DNA of 35,773 nucleotides from an uncultured Clostridia bacterium (GCA_946628965.1 CAMOXI010000016.1:1-35773), one strand, 5' to 3'; positions 16,027 to 25,047 are shown, numbered from the stretch's first letter. Numbers and translations are program-made. The notes: generated by a model not told the origin, from the letters alone.

Positions 16027-16890
16027 ATGTGGATTGCCGATCAGTGGAAAGATTTTGAGGTGCTGGACTGCTCCCGCGGGGAAAAGCTGGAGCGCTGGGG
16101 GGAATACTACCTGGTGCGGCCGGACCCGCAGGCCATCTGGGACACCCCGCGCCGCAATATGCACTGGAACGACCGGGACGCCCGCTATCGCCGGAGCGAG
16201 AGCGGCGGCGGCAGCTGGGACAAGGGCGGTCTGCCCGCCCAGTGGAACATCCGGTATAAGGAGCTGACCTTCCACGTCAAGCCCATGAACTTCAAGCACA
16301 CCGGCCTCTTCCCCGAGCAGGCCGCCAACTGGGACTGGGCCATGGAGAAGATCCGCGGGGCAAATCGCCCGATCAGCGTGCTGAATCTCTTCGCCTACAC
16401 CGGCGGGGCCACGGTGGCCTGCGCGAAAGCCGGCGCCTCCGTCTGCCATGTGGATGCGGCCAAGGGCATGGTGGCCTGGGGCAAGGAAAACGCCGCGGCC
16501 TCCGGTCTGCAGGACGCGCCGATCCGCTGGATCGTGGACGACTGCGCCAAGTTCGTGGAGCGGGAGATCCGCCGCGGCCACCGCTATGACGCGATCATCA
16601 TGGACCCGCCCTCCTACGGGCGCGGCCCGGGCGGCGAAGTGTGGAAGCTGGAACAAAATCTCTGGCCTTTCGTCTCCCTCTGTGCCGGGGTTTTGTCCGA
16701 CGATCCGCTTTTTGTGATCATCAACTCCTACACCACGGGGCTTTCCCCCTCGGTGCTGAGCTATGTGACCGAGAGCATCTTTACGAAGAAATACGGCGGC
16801 CGCTCCGACAGCCAGGAGCTGGCCCTGCCCGTGACCGATTCGGGCCTGTTTTTACCTTGTGGCGCGACATGTCGCTGGGAAGGAGAATAA
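16027..16890 (+). CDS. class I SAM-dependent methyltransferase, RlmI/RlmK-like
   Basis: The 287-residue protein carries the SAM-binding motif VLNLFAYTGGATVACAKAGA (about 123-142), an acidic residue after the next strand (HVDAAKGMVAW), and the substrate motif IIMDPPSYGRG near residue 195. DPPxF/Y after these motifs is typical of the Methyltrans_SAM family (PF10672-like), which includes 23S rRNA cytosine methyltransferases such as RlmI. It lacks the N-terminal PUA domain of RlmI, so target recognition may differ; rRNA or tRNA is the likely substrate. The start has no strong ribosome-binding site, only AGG farther upstream. It precedes ecfA1 by 40 bp that hold a perfect palindrome. Confidence 0.88.
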   Translation: MWIADQWKDFEVLDCSRGEKLERWGEYYLVRPDPQAIWDTPRRNMHWNDRDARYRRSESGGGSWDKGGLPAQWNIRYKELTFHVKPMNFKHTGLFPEQAANWDWAMEKIRGANRPISVLNLFAYTGGATVACAKAGASVCHVDAAKGMVAWGKENAAASGLQDAPIRWIVDDCAKFVEREIRRGHRYDAIIMDPPSYGRGPGGEVWKLEQNLWPFVSLCAGVLSDDPLFVIINSYTTGLSPSVLSYVTESIFTKKYGGRSDSQELALPVTDSGLFLPCGATCRWEGE

Positions 16891-16921
16891 ATGAATAACG
16901 AATCATGATTCGTTATTCATT
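16890..16921. repeat. perfect 32-bp palindrome before ecfA1
   Basis: The two 16-base halves (AATGAATAACGAATCA and its exact complement) meet with no spacer. The palindrome begins at the last base of the methyltransferase stop codon. It contains an ATG at 16891 with AAGGAG just upstream, opening a five-codon frame (MNNES) that stops inside the palindrome. The following ecfA1 start has no ribosome-binding site of its own. The AT-rich stem lacks a T-run, so it is not an ordinary terminator. Confidence 0.9.
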
Positions 16922-16930
16922 GCCTTTACT

Positions 16931-17755
16931 ATGATCCGTTTTGAAAACGTACATTATCGCTACCCCGACTCCGACCATGACAGCCTCTGCGGCGTGGATC
17001 TCACGATCGAAGAGGGGAGCTTCGTGGCCGTGCTGGGCCATAACGGCTCCGGCAAGTCCACGCTGGCCAAGCACATGAACGCCATCCTCCTGCCCACCGA
17101 GGGCAGGGTGCTGGTGGACGGGATGGATACTTCCGACGAGGCCAATCTGCTGCCCGTGCGGCGCACGGTGGGCATGGTCTTCCAGAACCCGGACAACCAG
17201 ATCGTCGCCAACGTGGTGGAGGAGGACGTGGCCTTCGCCCCCGAAAACCTGGGCGTCCCCCCGGCGGAGATCCGCGAGCGGGTGGACAATGCCCTCAAAA
17301 CCGTGGGCATGTATGAGCACCGGCAGCACGCGCCCCATCTGCTCTCCGGCGGGCAGAAGCAGCGCGTGGCCATCGCGGGCGTGCTGGCCATGCAGCCGCG
17401 CATCATCGTGCTGGACGAGCCGACGGCCATGCTGGATCCCCAGGGAAGAAAGGAAGTCGTCGCCACCGTGACCCGCCTTTGCCGGGAAAACGGCATGACC
17501 GTGGTGCTGATCACCCACCACATGGAGGAGTGCATCGGCGCGGACCGGCTCATCGTCATGTCCTACGGAAAAATCGCGGCCGACGGCACGCCCGGAGAGG
17601 TCTTCTCCCAGGTGGAGCTGATGGAGCAGGCGGGCCTGGACGTGCCGGAAACCACCCGCATCTGCTGGGATCTGAACAAGGCGGGCTTCTCTCTCCCGCT
17701 GGACAGTCTGGATGTGGAGACCTGCGCCGAAAACCTGATCAGCGCCGCACACTAA
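16931..17755 (+). CDS. ecfA1: ECF transporter ATPase A1
   Basis: The 274-residue ATPase shows Walker A GHNGSGKST, a Q-loop in VFQNPDNQIVA, the ABC signature LLSGGQKQRVAIAGVLA, Walker B IIVLDEPTAMLDP and the switch histidine in LITHHMEE. The NPDNQI Q-loop and tail features are typical of EcfA1 (CbiO) in energy-coupling-factor vitamin transporters. With EcfA2 and EcfT it forms the shared energising module, which pairs with various substrate-binding S proteins encoded elsewhere; no S component is in this window. The ATG is not preceded by a recognisable ribosome-binding site; see the palindrome directly upstream. Confidence 0.95.
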   Translation: MIRFENVHYRYPDSDHDSLCGVDLTIEEGSFVAVLGHNGSGKSTLAKHMNAILLPTEGRVLVDGMDTSDEANLLPVRRTVGMVFQNPDNQIVANVVEEDVAFAPENLGVPPAEIRERVDNALKTVGMYEHRQHAPHLLSGGQKQRVAIAGVLAMQPRIIVLDEPTAMLDPQGRKEVVATVTRLCRENGMTVVLITHHMEECIGADRLIVMSYGKIAADGTPGEVFSQVELMEQAGLDVPETTRICWDLNKAGFSLPLDSLDVETCAENLISAAH

Positions 17756-17805
17756 AAAACCAGCCCTCACCCATCGGCGGGAGGGACCGGAAGGATATAA
17801 AATCT

Positions 17806-18666
17806 ATGTCTGTTATCACCGTGGAGAATCTGCGCCACACCTACAGCGCGGGGACTCCGTTTGAAAAAGTCGCCATTGACGACATCAGCCTGAGCATCCC
17901 AGCGGGGCAGTTTGTGGGCCTGCTGGGGCATACCGGCTCCGGCAAATCCACCTTTATCCAGCATCTCAACGCCCTCCTGCAGCCCACGAGCGGCCGCGTC
18001 CTGCTGGACGGAGAGGATATCAACAAGGACAAAAAGACCCGCCACGACGTGAAGTGGAAGGTGGGTCTGGTGTTCCAGTACCCGGAGTACCAGCTCTTTG
18101 AGGAGACGGTCTTCGCCGATATCGCCTTCGGCCCGAAGAATATGGGCCTCAAGAAGGAAGAGATCGAGGAGCGGGTGCGCGAGGCCGCGGGCTTCGTGGG
18201 CGTGAAGGAAGAGCTCTTTGAGCGCTCCCCGCTGGAGCTCTCCGGCGGGCAGAAGCGGCGCGTCGCCATCGCGGGCGTCGTCGCCATGCGGCCCGAGGTG
18301 CTGATCCTGGACGAGCCCACCGCGGGTCTCGACCCCGCGGGCAGCCGCAAGATCATGAACAACATCTGCCGCTACCGCGAGCAGAGCGGCGCGACGGTCA
18401 TCATCGTCAGCCACAACATGGACGACGCCGCCCGCCTCGCCGAGCGCCTGATCGTCTTTGACCACGGCCATGTGGCCATGGACGGCACGCCCGAGGAGGT
18501 CTTCTCCCGGCCGCAGGAGCTCATCAATATCGGCCTCTCCGTCCCCCAGTCCACGGCCATCGCCATGGCGCTGCGGGAAAAGGGCATGCCGCTGGAGGGC
18601 TCCGTTTTCACCCATGAGCAGCTGCTGAAAGCCGTCGCGAAGGCAAAGGGGGTGGCGCTGTGCTGA
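17806..18666 (+). CDS. ecfA2: ECF transporter ATPase A2
   Basis: This 286-residue ATPase is the second of the pair. It shows Walker A GHTGSGKST, Q-loop VFQYPEYQLFEETV, signature LSGGQKRRVAIAGVVA, Walker B LILDEPTAGLDP and IIVSHNMDD. The YPEYQLF Q-loop is characteristic of EcfA2. The start chosen has GGAAGGA about 10 bp upstream; an open frame extends further upstream but overlaps ecfA1 and has no support. The 50 bp before it hold a weak CCCTC/GAGGG stem. The C-terminus overlaps the ecfT start by 7 bp, suggesting coupled translation. Confidence 0.95.
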   Translation: MSVITVENLRHTYSAGTPFEKVAIDDISLSIPAGQFVGLLGHTGSGKSTFIQHLNALLQPTSGRVLLDGEDINKDKKTRHDVKWKVGLVFQYPEYQLFEETVFADIAFGPKNMGLKKEEIEERVREAAGFVGVKEELFERSPLELSGGQKRRVAIAGVVAMRPEVLILDEPTAGLDPAGSRKIMNNICRYREQSGATVIIVSHNMDDAARLAERLIVFDHGHVAMDGTPEEVFSRPQELINIGLSVPQSTAIAMALREKGMPLEGSVFTHEQLLKAVAKAKGVALC

Positions 18667-19457
18667 AGGACATCACCCTGGGCCAGTACTTCCCCGGCGA
18701 TACCGTTGCCCACCGCCTCGACCCGCGCACCAAGCTGATCCTGGTGTTCCTGTATATTGTGGCCCTGTTCCAGGCCAAAGGCTGGGTGGGCTACGGGCTC
18801 GTGCTGCTGGCGACGGTCGTATGCATGGCGGTCTCCCACATCAGCCCGAAGAACATCTTCAAGGGCTTAAAGCCCATGCTCTTCATCATCGCCCTGACCG
18901 CCGCGCTGAACATCTTCTACACCCAGGGCACGCCCATCGTCGAGGGCTGGATCATCACCTGGGAGGGCCTCGAGCGGGCCGTGAAGATGATGCTGCGTAT
19001 CACGCTGCTGATCGCAGGCACCTTCCTGCTGACCTATACCACCAGCCCCATGGCCCTGACCGACGGGCTGGAGCTGCTGATGAACCCCTTGAAAAAAGTG
19101 CATGTGCCGGTGCATGAGATCACGATCATGATGTCCATGGCCCTGCGCTTTATCCCGACGCTCATCGAGGAGACGGACAAGATCATGTCCGCCCAGAAGG
19201 CCCGCGGCGCGGATTTTGAAAACGGCAGCCTGATCCAGCGCGCAAAAGCCCTGCTGCCCATCCTGGTGCCGCTCTTCGTCTCGGCCTTCCGCCGGGCGGA
19301 CGAGCTGGCCGTCGCCATGGAGAGCCGCTGCTACCACGGCGGCGAGGGCCGCACCCGCATGAAGCAGCTCAAGATGGCCGCGCGGGACTGGATCGCCCTG
19401 GCCCTCGGCCTGCTGCTGCTCGCGGCGGTGATCGTGCTCAAGCATTTTGGGCTGTAA
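18660..19457 (+). CDS. ecfT: ECF transporter transmembrane component T
   Basis: Translation starts at GTG, overlapping ecfA2, and gives 265 residues. DPRTKLILVFLYIVALF begins the first membrane helix; several more hydrophobic segments follow, ending with a C-terminal helix (LALGLLLLAAVIVL). The coupling region contains QKARGADFENG and ESRCYHGG, matching the two Ala-Arg-Gly-type motifs by which EcfT contacts the ATPases. It completes the energising module for vitamin or metal uptake. No terminator follows, and truA begins 60 bp later on the same strand, an arrangement common in Firmicutes. Confidence 0.95.
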   Translation: MLKDITLGQYFPGDTVAHRLDPRTKLILVFLYIVALFQAKGWVGYGLVLLATVVCMAVSHISPKNIFKGLKPMLFIIALTAALNIFYTQGTPIVEGWIITWEGLERAVKMMLRITLLIAGTFLLTYTTSPMALTDGLELLMNPLKKVHVPVHEITIMMSMALRFIPTLIEETDKIMSAQKARGADFENGSLIQRAKALLPILVPLFVSAFRRADELAVAMESRCYHGGEGRTRMKQLKMAARDWIALALGLLLLAAVIVLKHFGL

Positions 19458-19516
19458 CGATCAGCCGATAGCCTTTAGCGCTTAGGAGAAACATTCATCC
19501 GGGAACGAACGAGACT

Positions 19517-20281
19517 ATGAGAAACATCGCCTTGCACCTCAGTTACGATGGCTCCAGCTATCACGGCTGGCAGGTGCAGAAAAACGAGATCACGGTGGCC
19601 GAAACGCTGGAGACCGCGCTTACCAAGGCCTGCGGCCATCCGGTGAAGACCGTGGGCTGCGGCCGCACGGACGCCGGGGTGCACGCCCTGCGCTACTGTG
19701 CAAACTTCCGCACGGACTGCCGCATCCCCATCGAGCGCATGGCACTCGCGGTCAATTCCCGTCTGCCCATGGACATCGCCGTGCAGGACGCGGTGGAGGC
19801 GCCGGAGGACTTCAACGCCATCGGCTCCTGCATAAAAAAGGAATATATCTATAAAATACACAACAGCAACATCCGGGATCCTTTTCTGCAGAAGCGGGTA
19901 TGCTTTTATCCCCAGCAGCTGGATCTGACGATGATGCAGCGTGCGGCGGAGGCCTTCGAGGGCACCCACGATTTCCGCGCCGTGCGCAGTGTGGGGACCG
20001 AGACGAAGACCACCGTGCGCACCGTGCACTGGTGCCGGGCGGAGAAGGAAGGGGACCTGATCACCGTCTCCATCTGCGCGGACGGCTTTCTCTACAATAT
20101 GTGCCGGGCCATGGTCGGCACGATGATCTATGCGTCCTACGGCAAGCTCCGGCCCGAGGAGATCCCTGAGCTGCTGGAAAAGGGCGACCGGCGCCTGACC
20201 GGTCCCACCATGCCGCCCCAGGGCCTGTACCTGAATAGAATCTGGTACGATGGGGAAGTCGGGGAAATGATGCTGAAGTGA
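19517..20281 (+). CDS. truA: tRNA pseudouridine(38-40) synthase TruA
   Basis: TruA isomerises uridines 38-40 in the anticodon stem-loop of many tRNAs. The 254-residue length is typical. The start reads LSYDGSSYHGWQVQ, and the catalytic aspartate is D52 in VGCGRTDAGVHAL. Later motifs RSVGTETKTTVRTV, FLYNMCRAMVGT and LTGPTMPPQGLYL are also characteristic. It lies directly after ecfT, as often seen in Firmicutes, and is probably co-transcribed with it. The cytoplasmic enzyme needs no cofactor. Confidence 0.96.
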   Translation: MRNIALHLSYDGSSYHGWQVQKNEITVAETLETALTKACGHPVKTVGCGRTDAGVHALRYCANFRTDCRIPIERMALAVNSRLPMDIAVQDAVEAPEDFNAIGSCIKKEYIYKIHNSNIRDPFLQKRVCFYPQQLDLTMMQRAAEAFEGTHDFRAVRSVGTETKTTVRTVHWCRAEKEGDLITVSICADGFLYNMCRAMVGTMIYASYGKLRPEEIPELLEKGDRRLTGPTMPPQGLYLNRIWYDGEVGEMMLK

Positions 20282-20298
20282 CCAGTATTTCCCTGGCG

Positions 20299-20327
20299 CT
20301 GACCACTGACCACTATCCACTGGCCAC
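20299..20327. repeat. CCACTGACCACTGGCCAC-type low-complexity repeat
   Basis: A run of 7-bp units of the GACCACT type lies just after truA. A close relative in the opposite orientation is at 34488-34514, after the DUF4037 gene. Both lie in short intergenic gaps, which suggests a dispersed repeat family. Confidence 0.6.
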
Positions 20328-20402
20328 TTTATTTGTTCACAATTCCATGGTAAACTATCGACACATAGGCGCGGCGAGGCCGCGCAATGCAGGTGAATGA
20401 AA

Positions 20403-21122
20403 ATGATGAGACTGATCATAGATATCATATTGCTGGTGATCGTGGCGCTCTGTACCTGGGGCGGCTATCGGCGCGGGCTGATCGGCGGCGTCGCCGGGAT
20501 CCTCGCCATCGTGATCGCCCTTTTCGGCGGCAGCCTCCTGTCCTCCGCCTATTCCCATGAGGTGGTGCCCGCGCTGCAGCCCTTTGTGGACGGCTATATC
20601 AGCTCCCAGAAGACGCGGGACGATGTGCTGGAGCGCATGGGCTACGGCGAGAGCCCCCTCTCCCTGGAGGACATTCTGGCTCAGGACCCCTCTCTGCGCT
20701 ACGACTACGCCTATGAGTGCTTCCGCAACGTGGGCTTTTACGACACCCGCGCGGAAGAGCTGGGCGAGTGGGCGGTGCAGACCTCCGACGAGACCGGCAT
20801 GAGCATGCAGAGCGCGGTAATCTCCACGCTGAGCGATACGATCTGCTATGTGGGCGGGATGGTGATTGCCTTCCTGCTGATCCTGATCGCGCTGGTGGCC
20901 ATCGCCAACGTGGGCAATCTCTCCTTCCGGCTTCCCAATCTGGAGCTGCTGGATGAGATCGGCGGCGCGGTGCTGGGATTTCTGAAGGGCATGTTCTACT
21001 GCGTGCTGCTGTGCTGGCTTCTGAGCTTCTTCGGCATCCTGATCGGCAAGGACACCCTGGGCAGTACGACGCTGGCCCGCTTCTTCCTGGCCTTCCGCTT
21101 CATCACAAACAGTCTTTTGTAA
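20403..21122 (+). CDS. CvpA-like integral membrane protein
   Basis: About 239 residues with four main hydrophobic segments: near 3-20, 25-45, 140-165 and 180-210. The N-terminus (LIIDIILLVIVALCTWGGYR followed by RGLIGGVAGI) is typical of the CvpA (colicin V production) family, where a GYRRGL-type turn follows helix one. A long soluble stretch (about 50-135) separates the helix pairs. Two ATGs lie close together; AGGTGA at 20391-20396 is only a base before the ATG at 20397, so 20403 is preferred. Family members are linked to membrane homeostasis; no specific role can be assigned. Confidence 0.75.
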   Translation: MMRLIIDIILLVIVALCTWGGYRRGLIGGVAGILAIVIALFGGSLLSSAYSHEVVPALQPFVDGYISSQKTRDDVLERMGYGESPLSLEDILAQDPSLRYDYAYECFRNVGFYDTRAEELGEWAVQTSDETGMSMQSAVISTLSDTICYVGGMVIAFLLILIALVAIANVGNLSFRLPNLELLDEIGGAVLGFLKGMFYCVLLCWLLSFFGILIGKDTLGSTTLARFFLAFRFITNSLL

Positions 21123-21148
21123 TTGAATTTGATAAAACAGAAAACGTA

Positions 21149-21174
21149 AGGGCGGCCCTTGCGGCCGCCCTCTT
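21149..21174 (+). terminator. intrinsic terminator after the CvpA-like gene
   Basis: Stem AGGGCGGCC / GGCCGCCCT (21149-21157 and 21163-21171) with a 5-nt loop, followed by CTTTC. The T-run is short, so termination may be partial and allow read-through into clpE, whose start is only about 35 bp further. Confidence 0.7.
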
Positions 21175-21206
21175 TCACATATCGGCATGCAATCCAAGGA
21201 GGTACT

Positions 21207-23522
21207 ATGCAGACTACGATGTGTTCCCGCTGCGGTAAAAATGTGGCGGTGATCTTCATTACCAAAATCGAGGCGGGCCAGACCAAGAACGAGGGTCTCT
21301 GCCTCAAGTGCGCCCGCGAGCTGCACATTAAGCCCGTGGACGATGTGATTAACAAAATGGGCATCTCCGACGAGGATCTGGAGAACCTCTCCGGCGAGAT
21401 GATGAACGCCCTGAGCGGCGCCGAGGATCTGATGAACGTGGAAAACGGTGACGACGACAGCGACGATGACGGCAAGACCGCCACCTTCCCGTTCTTAAAC
21501 CGCCTCTTCGGCGGCCCGCAGGGACAGGTGAGCAGCCAGCAGAATGAGCAGCGCCCCCGCAACGACGATCCGAAGCAGGGCAAACCCACCAAGCGCAAGT
21601 TCCTGGACAATTACTGTATCGATCTGACCGAGCGGGCGCGGCAGGGCAAGCTGGACGCCATGGTGGGCCGCGAGGAGGAACTGGAGCGCGTGATCCAGAT
21701 CCTCAACCGCCGCCAGAAGAACAATCCCTGTCTGATCGGCGAGCCCGGCGTGGGCAAGACCGCCATCGCCGAGGGCCTGGCCCAGCGCATCGCCATGGGC
21801 AGTGTGCCCTACAAGCTGCAGAACAAGCAGGTCTTCCTGCTGGATCTGACTTCTCTCGTGGCCGGGACCCAGTTCCGCGGCCAGTTTGAAAGCCGCATGA
21901 AGGGCCTCATCGAGGAGATCCGCAAGGAGGGCAACATCATCCTCGTCATCGACGAGGTGCATACGATCGTCGGCGCGGGCGACGCCGAGGGCAGCATGAA
22001 CGCCGCCAATATCCTGAAGCCTGCCCTCTCCCGGGGCGAGATCCAGGTCATCGGCGCCACCACCTTTGCCGAGTACCGCAAGCATATTGAGAAGGACTCG
22101 GCGCTGGAGCGCCGCTTCCAGCCTGTCACAGTCGCGGAGCCTTCCATCGACGACAGCATCGCGATCATGAAGGGCATTGCCCACTATTACGAGGAGTACC
22201 ACGGGGTGGAGATCTCCGACGAGATGTGCCGCCAGGCGGTCATCCTCTCCGAGCGTTACATTACCGACCGTTTCCTGCCCGACAAGGCCATCGACCTCAT
22301 CGACGAGGCCTGCTCCGACGTGAACCTCAAGGACGAGGGCATCAAGCGGAAAATGCTTGCCGAGCGGGATCTGGAGAACGTCCGCTTTGAGCGCGAGGCG
22401 CTCATGAGTGACACCAACGAGCAGGACCCCGGGAAGCTGGATCAGCGCTATGCCCGCATCGCGGAGCTGCGCAGCAAGGAGATCCAGCTGGAGCAGGAAC
22501 TGAGCGCCCTCAAGAGCGCCGGGCGGCCGAAGCTGACAGTCGACAATCTGGCCCGGGTCATCGAGCTCTGGACCAAGATCCCCGCGAGCTCCATCAAGGA
22601 GGAGGAGCTGGAGCGCCTTGCCAAGCTGGACGAACGGCTCAAGGCCCACATCGTGGGCCAGGATCAGGCCGTGGACGCCGTCTGTGCCGCGATCCGCCGC
22701 AGCCGCGTGGGCCTCAAGGTCAAGCGCAAGCCCGTGTCCTTCATCTTCGTGGGCGGCACCGGCGTCGGCAAGACGGAGCTTGTAAAGCGCCTCGCCGCCG
22801 ATATGTTCGATTCTCCCGAGAGCCTGATCCGGCTCGACATGTCGGAGTTTATGGAGAAGTTCGCCGTCTCCCGCATCATCGGCTCGCCCCCGGGCTATGT
22901 GGGCTATGACGAGGCCGGGCAGCTGACCGAGAAGATCCGGCGCAAGCCCTATTCCGTGGTGCTGTTCGACGAGATCGAGAAGGCGCACCCGGATGTGATG
23001 AACATCCTCCTGCAGATCCTGGACGACGGCCGCATCACCGACGCCCAGGGCCGCACGGTGAATTTTGAAAACACCATCATCATCATGACCACCAACGCCG
23101 GCTCCAACAACAAGACCGGCAGCGTGGGCTTCGGCGGCACCCTCAGCGACATGAGCCGCGAGCGCGCCATGAAGGCCCTCAACGAGTTCCTGCGGCCGGA
23201 GTTTATCAACCGCGTGGACGAGGTCATCTGCTTTAACCAGCTCACGGAGGAGAACTTCCGCGGCATCGCCGAACTCATGCTCGGCGAGGTCAGGGATGTG
23301 CTCCAGGAGAAAAACCTGGCGCTCAGCTGGGACGAGAGCCTGGTGGATTATCTGGTCGCGAAGGGCTACTCCGTCACCTACGGTGCACGGAACCTGCGCC
23401 GCCTGATCCAGAAGGAAATCGAGGACGAGATCGCCGCGGCGCTGATTGAAAAGCGCGGCGCGGGCGTCAGCGCCGTTTCGCTCTCCGCCGCGGACAGAAA
23501 AGTGGAGGTAAGCTGCCAATGA
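21207..23522 (+). CDS. clpE: ATP-dependent Clp protease ATPase subunit, ClpE type
   Basis: The 771-residue AAA+ unfoldase starts with a zinc finger (C6, C9, C32, C35), the hallmark of ClpE, followed by an acidic linker (about 80-100). The first ATPase module has Walker A GEPGVGKT (178-185) and Walker B ILVIDE (245-250). A short coiled middle region (about 380-440) links to the second, with GGTGVGKT (516-523) and VVLFDE (584-589). The VGF at 640-642 is a ClpP-docking tripeptide, so it should feed ClpP. AAGGAGG lies four bases before the chosen ATG. The stop overlaps the macro-domain gene. No CtsR or CIRCE box is visible upstream. ClpC is an alternative name, but the zinc finger and missing N-domain favour ClpE. 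Confidence 0.93.
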   Translation: MQTTMCSRCGKNVAVIFITKIEAGQTKNEGLCLKCARELHIKPVDDVINKMGISDEDLENLSGEMMNALSGAEDLMNVENGDDDSDDDGKTATFPFLNRLFGGPQGQVSSQQNEQRPRNDDPKQGKPTKRKFLDNYCIDLTERARQGKLDAMVGREEELERVIQILNRRQKNNPCLIGEPGVGKTAIAEGLAQRIAMGSVPYKLQNKQVFLLDLTSLVAGTQFRGQFESRMKGLIEEIRKEGNIILVIDEVHTIVGAGDAEGSMNAANILKPALSRGEIQVIGATTFAEYRKHIEKDSALERRFQPVTVAEPSIDDSIAIMKGIAHYYEEYHGVEISDEMCRQAVILSERYITDRFLPDKAIDLIDEACSDVNLKDEGIKRKMLAERDLENVRFEREALMSDTNEQDPGKLDQRYARIAELRSKEIQLEQELSALKSAGRPKLTVDNLARVIELWTKIPASSIKEEELERLAKLDERLKAHIVGQDQAVDAVCAAIRRSRVGLKVKRKPVSFIFVGGTGVGKTELVKRLAADMFDSPESLIRLDMSEFMEKFAVSRIIGSPPGYVGYDEAGQLTEKIRRKPYSVVLFDEIEKAHPDVMNILLQILDDGRITDAQGRTVNFENTIIIMTTNAGSNNKTGSVGFGGTLSDMSRERAMKALNEFLRPEFINRVDEVICFNQLTEENFRGIAELMLGEVRDVLQEKNLALSWDESLVDYLVAKGYSVTYGARNLRRLIQKEIEDEIAAALIEKRGAGVSAVSLSAADRKVEVSCQ

Positions 23523-24031
23523 GCCGGATCGAGATCATTCAGGGCGATATCACCGAGTCGACCGTGGACGCCATCGTGAACGCGGCCAACTGCTCCCTGC
23601 TGGGGGGCGGCGGCGTGGACGGCGCGATCCATAGGGCCGCGGGGCCGGAGCTGCTTGCGGAATGCCGCACGCTCCACGGCTGCGAGACCGGCAGGGCCAA
23701 GATCACGAAGGGCTACCGGCTGCCCGCAAAGTTCGTCATCCACACCCCTGGCCCGGTCTGGCACGGCGGCAATACCGGCGAGGAGGCGCTGCTCGCCTCC
23801 TGCTACCGCTCCTGCCTGGAGCTGGCGAGTGAAAACGGCTGCAGGACCGTGGACTTTCCCTCCATCAGCACCGGTGTGTACCACTTCCCGCTGGAGAAGG
23901 CGTCGAAGATCGCCATCGGCACCATCGCAGACTATCTGAATACCCACCCCGAGATTGAGCGGGTGCGCATGGTCTGCTTTGACGTCCGGACGGAGCGCTT
24001 CTACCGGGATGCGCTGGCGGAGCTGGGATGA
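23519..24031 (+). CDS. macro domain protein, probable O-acetyl-ADP-ribose deacetylase/ADP-ribosylhydrolase
   Basis: The 170-residue protein is a single macro domain. IIQGDITESTVDAIVNAANC carries the GDIT and NAAN motifs, LLGGGGVDGAIHRAAG is the catalytic loop, and FPSISTGVYHFPL is the diphosphate-binding loop. It should bind ADP-ribose and, as in YmdB and related enzymes, remove ADP-ribose or deacetylate O-acetyl-ADP-ribose. The start overlaps the clpE stop as ATGA, and its stop overlaps the next start in the same way, so the three genes form a tightly coupled unit. No ADP-ribosyltransferase partner is in the window. Confidence 0.93.
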   Translation: MSRIEIIQGDITESTVDAIVNAANCSLLGGGGVDGAIHRAAGPELLAECRTLHGCETGRAKITKGYRLPAKFVIHTPGPVWHGGNTGEEALLASCYRSCLELASENGCRTVDFPSISTGVYHFPLEKASKIAIGTIADYLNTHPEIERVRMVCFDVRTERFYRDALAELG

Positions 24032-24468
24032 AACATCTGCTGGTGAGCGCCTGCCTGCTGGGCTTTGACTGCAAGTACAGCGGCGGGAATAACGCTCTGC
24101 CGGCGGAGACGCTGGCAAAGCTCCGGGAACGATACCGGCTGATCCCGGTCTGCCCCGAATGCGCGGGAGGCCTGCCGGTCCCGCGGACGCCTGCCGAGCG
24201 GCAGGGGAGATGGGTCATGACCCGCGACGGCTTGGATGTGACGGCAGCGTATGAAAAGGGCGCGCTGATCGCCCTGCGGCTCGCGCGGCTGTACGGCTGC
24301 GAGGCGGCGCTTTTGAAGGAACGCAGCCCCTCCTGCGGCAGCGGGGAGATCTACGACGGCAGCTTTTCCGGCAGGCTTGTCCCCGGATACGGCGCCGCGG
24401 CAGAGCTGCTGCGGGAGATGGGGATCCCTGTGATCGGGGAGAGCGAGATTGCAAAGCTACTCAAATAA
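24028..24468 (+). CDS. DUF523 family protein, TudS-like
   Basis: The 146-residue protein shows the DUF523 signatures LVSACLLGFDCKYSGG, PVCPECAGGLPVPRTPAE, ERSPSCGSGEIYDGSFSG and a GIPVIGES end. Conserved cysteines C9, C45 and C103 are suited to holding an iron-sulfur cluster. I recall that a DUF523 member, TudS, was reported as a [4Fe-4S]-dependent thiouracil desulfidase, so desulfuration of a thio-base is a plausible reaction here, but the substrate is unproven. Translation is coupled to the macro gene by an ATGA overlap. The terminator at 24468-24499 follows immediately. Confidence 0.9.
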   Translation: MKHLLVSACLLGFDCKYSGGNNALPAETLAKLRERYRLIPVCPECAGGLPVPRTPAERQGRWVMTRDGLDVTAAYEKGALIALRLARLYGCEAALLKERSPSCGSGEIYDGSFSGRLVPGYGAAAELLREMGIPVIGESEIAKLLK

Positions 24469-24499
24469 AAAACGGGACTGCAAATGCAGTCCCGTTTTT
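24468..24499. terminator. bidirectional intrinsic terminator
   Basis: A 15-bp stem AAAAACGGGACTGCA and its complement, followed by a T-run on each strand, lies between the convergent DUF523 gene and the gene at 24502-25047. It begins at the last base of one stop codon and ends two bases before the other. Confidence 0.92.
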
Positions 24500-24501
24500 A
24501 C

Positions 24502-25047
24502 TTACACCAGCTTGCCGCTGCCGTCCAGATAAATCACCGGGGCCATGCCGGTGATGAGAAGCACCATGTCTTCATAGTCCGTGTTTCTGTCGGCCCGGGT
24601 GTAGACGCGGCGCAGCTCCAGCCGCCCGCTGATGTTGCCGGAGACCGCCGCCCGCGGCATCTGGCCGAGGATGGAGGCACGCAGCATTTCGCAGAGCTTC
24701 TGCCCGTCGGCCACCGTCCCGAGGCGGACGCCGTTGACATAGACCGAGTCCGCCAGCGTGACGCCGGAAATCGCATGCAGGAGCGCCGATGTCAAAGCGT
24801 CTTTCTCGTCCGCCGCCGGGCGAAAGCGGAGACAGAGGCGGCGCTCCGTCTCCGGCATTTTCGCATTGTAGCGCAGGATCTCCTCCGCGGCCTCCTCGGC
24901 GGCCCGCAGGCTCTCCTTCAGCGCGGAAGGGCTGTAGGTGCCGGGCAGGGGAGCGCCGTCCACGGTCACGCGGTACTGGGGATGCAGATGGACGGCGAGC
25001 AGCGCAAGCAGCGCCAGCAGCAGGGCAAGGACCCGGATCTTTTTCAT
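24502..25047 (-). CDS. small exported or membrane-anchored protein, function unknown
   Basis: The ATG with AGGTGG five bases upstream gives 181 residues; an in-frame extension of 20 residues upstream overlaps the promoter and is rejected. MKKIR and a leucine-rich helix (about 5-19) form a signal anchor. The remainder (VTVDGAPLPGTYSPSALKES, helical AAEEAAEEILR, then VTLADSVYVNGVRLGTVADG) alternates helices and strands. The VTVDG and VYVNGVRLGTV segments resemble the extracytoplasmic parts of Clostridia peptidoglycan-associated proteins, but I cannot assign a family. It has its own promoter and follows the SSB-like gene by 81 bp. Confidence 0.75.
   Translation of the reverse strand: MKKIRVLALLLALLALLAVHLHPQYRVTVDGAPLPGTYSPSALKESLRAAEEAAEEILRYNAKMPETERRLCLRFRPAADEKDALTSALLHAISGVTLADSVYVNGVRLGTVADGQKLCEMLRASILGQMPRAAVSGNISGRLELRRVYTRADRNTDYEDMVLLITGMAPVIYLDGSGKLV

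Noticed and set aside
21100..21206. Heat-shock control site (CtsR or CIRCE box) before clpE
   Set aside because: Neither the CtsR direct repeat nor the CIRCE inverted repeat can be found by reading this gap.
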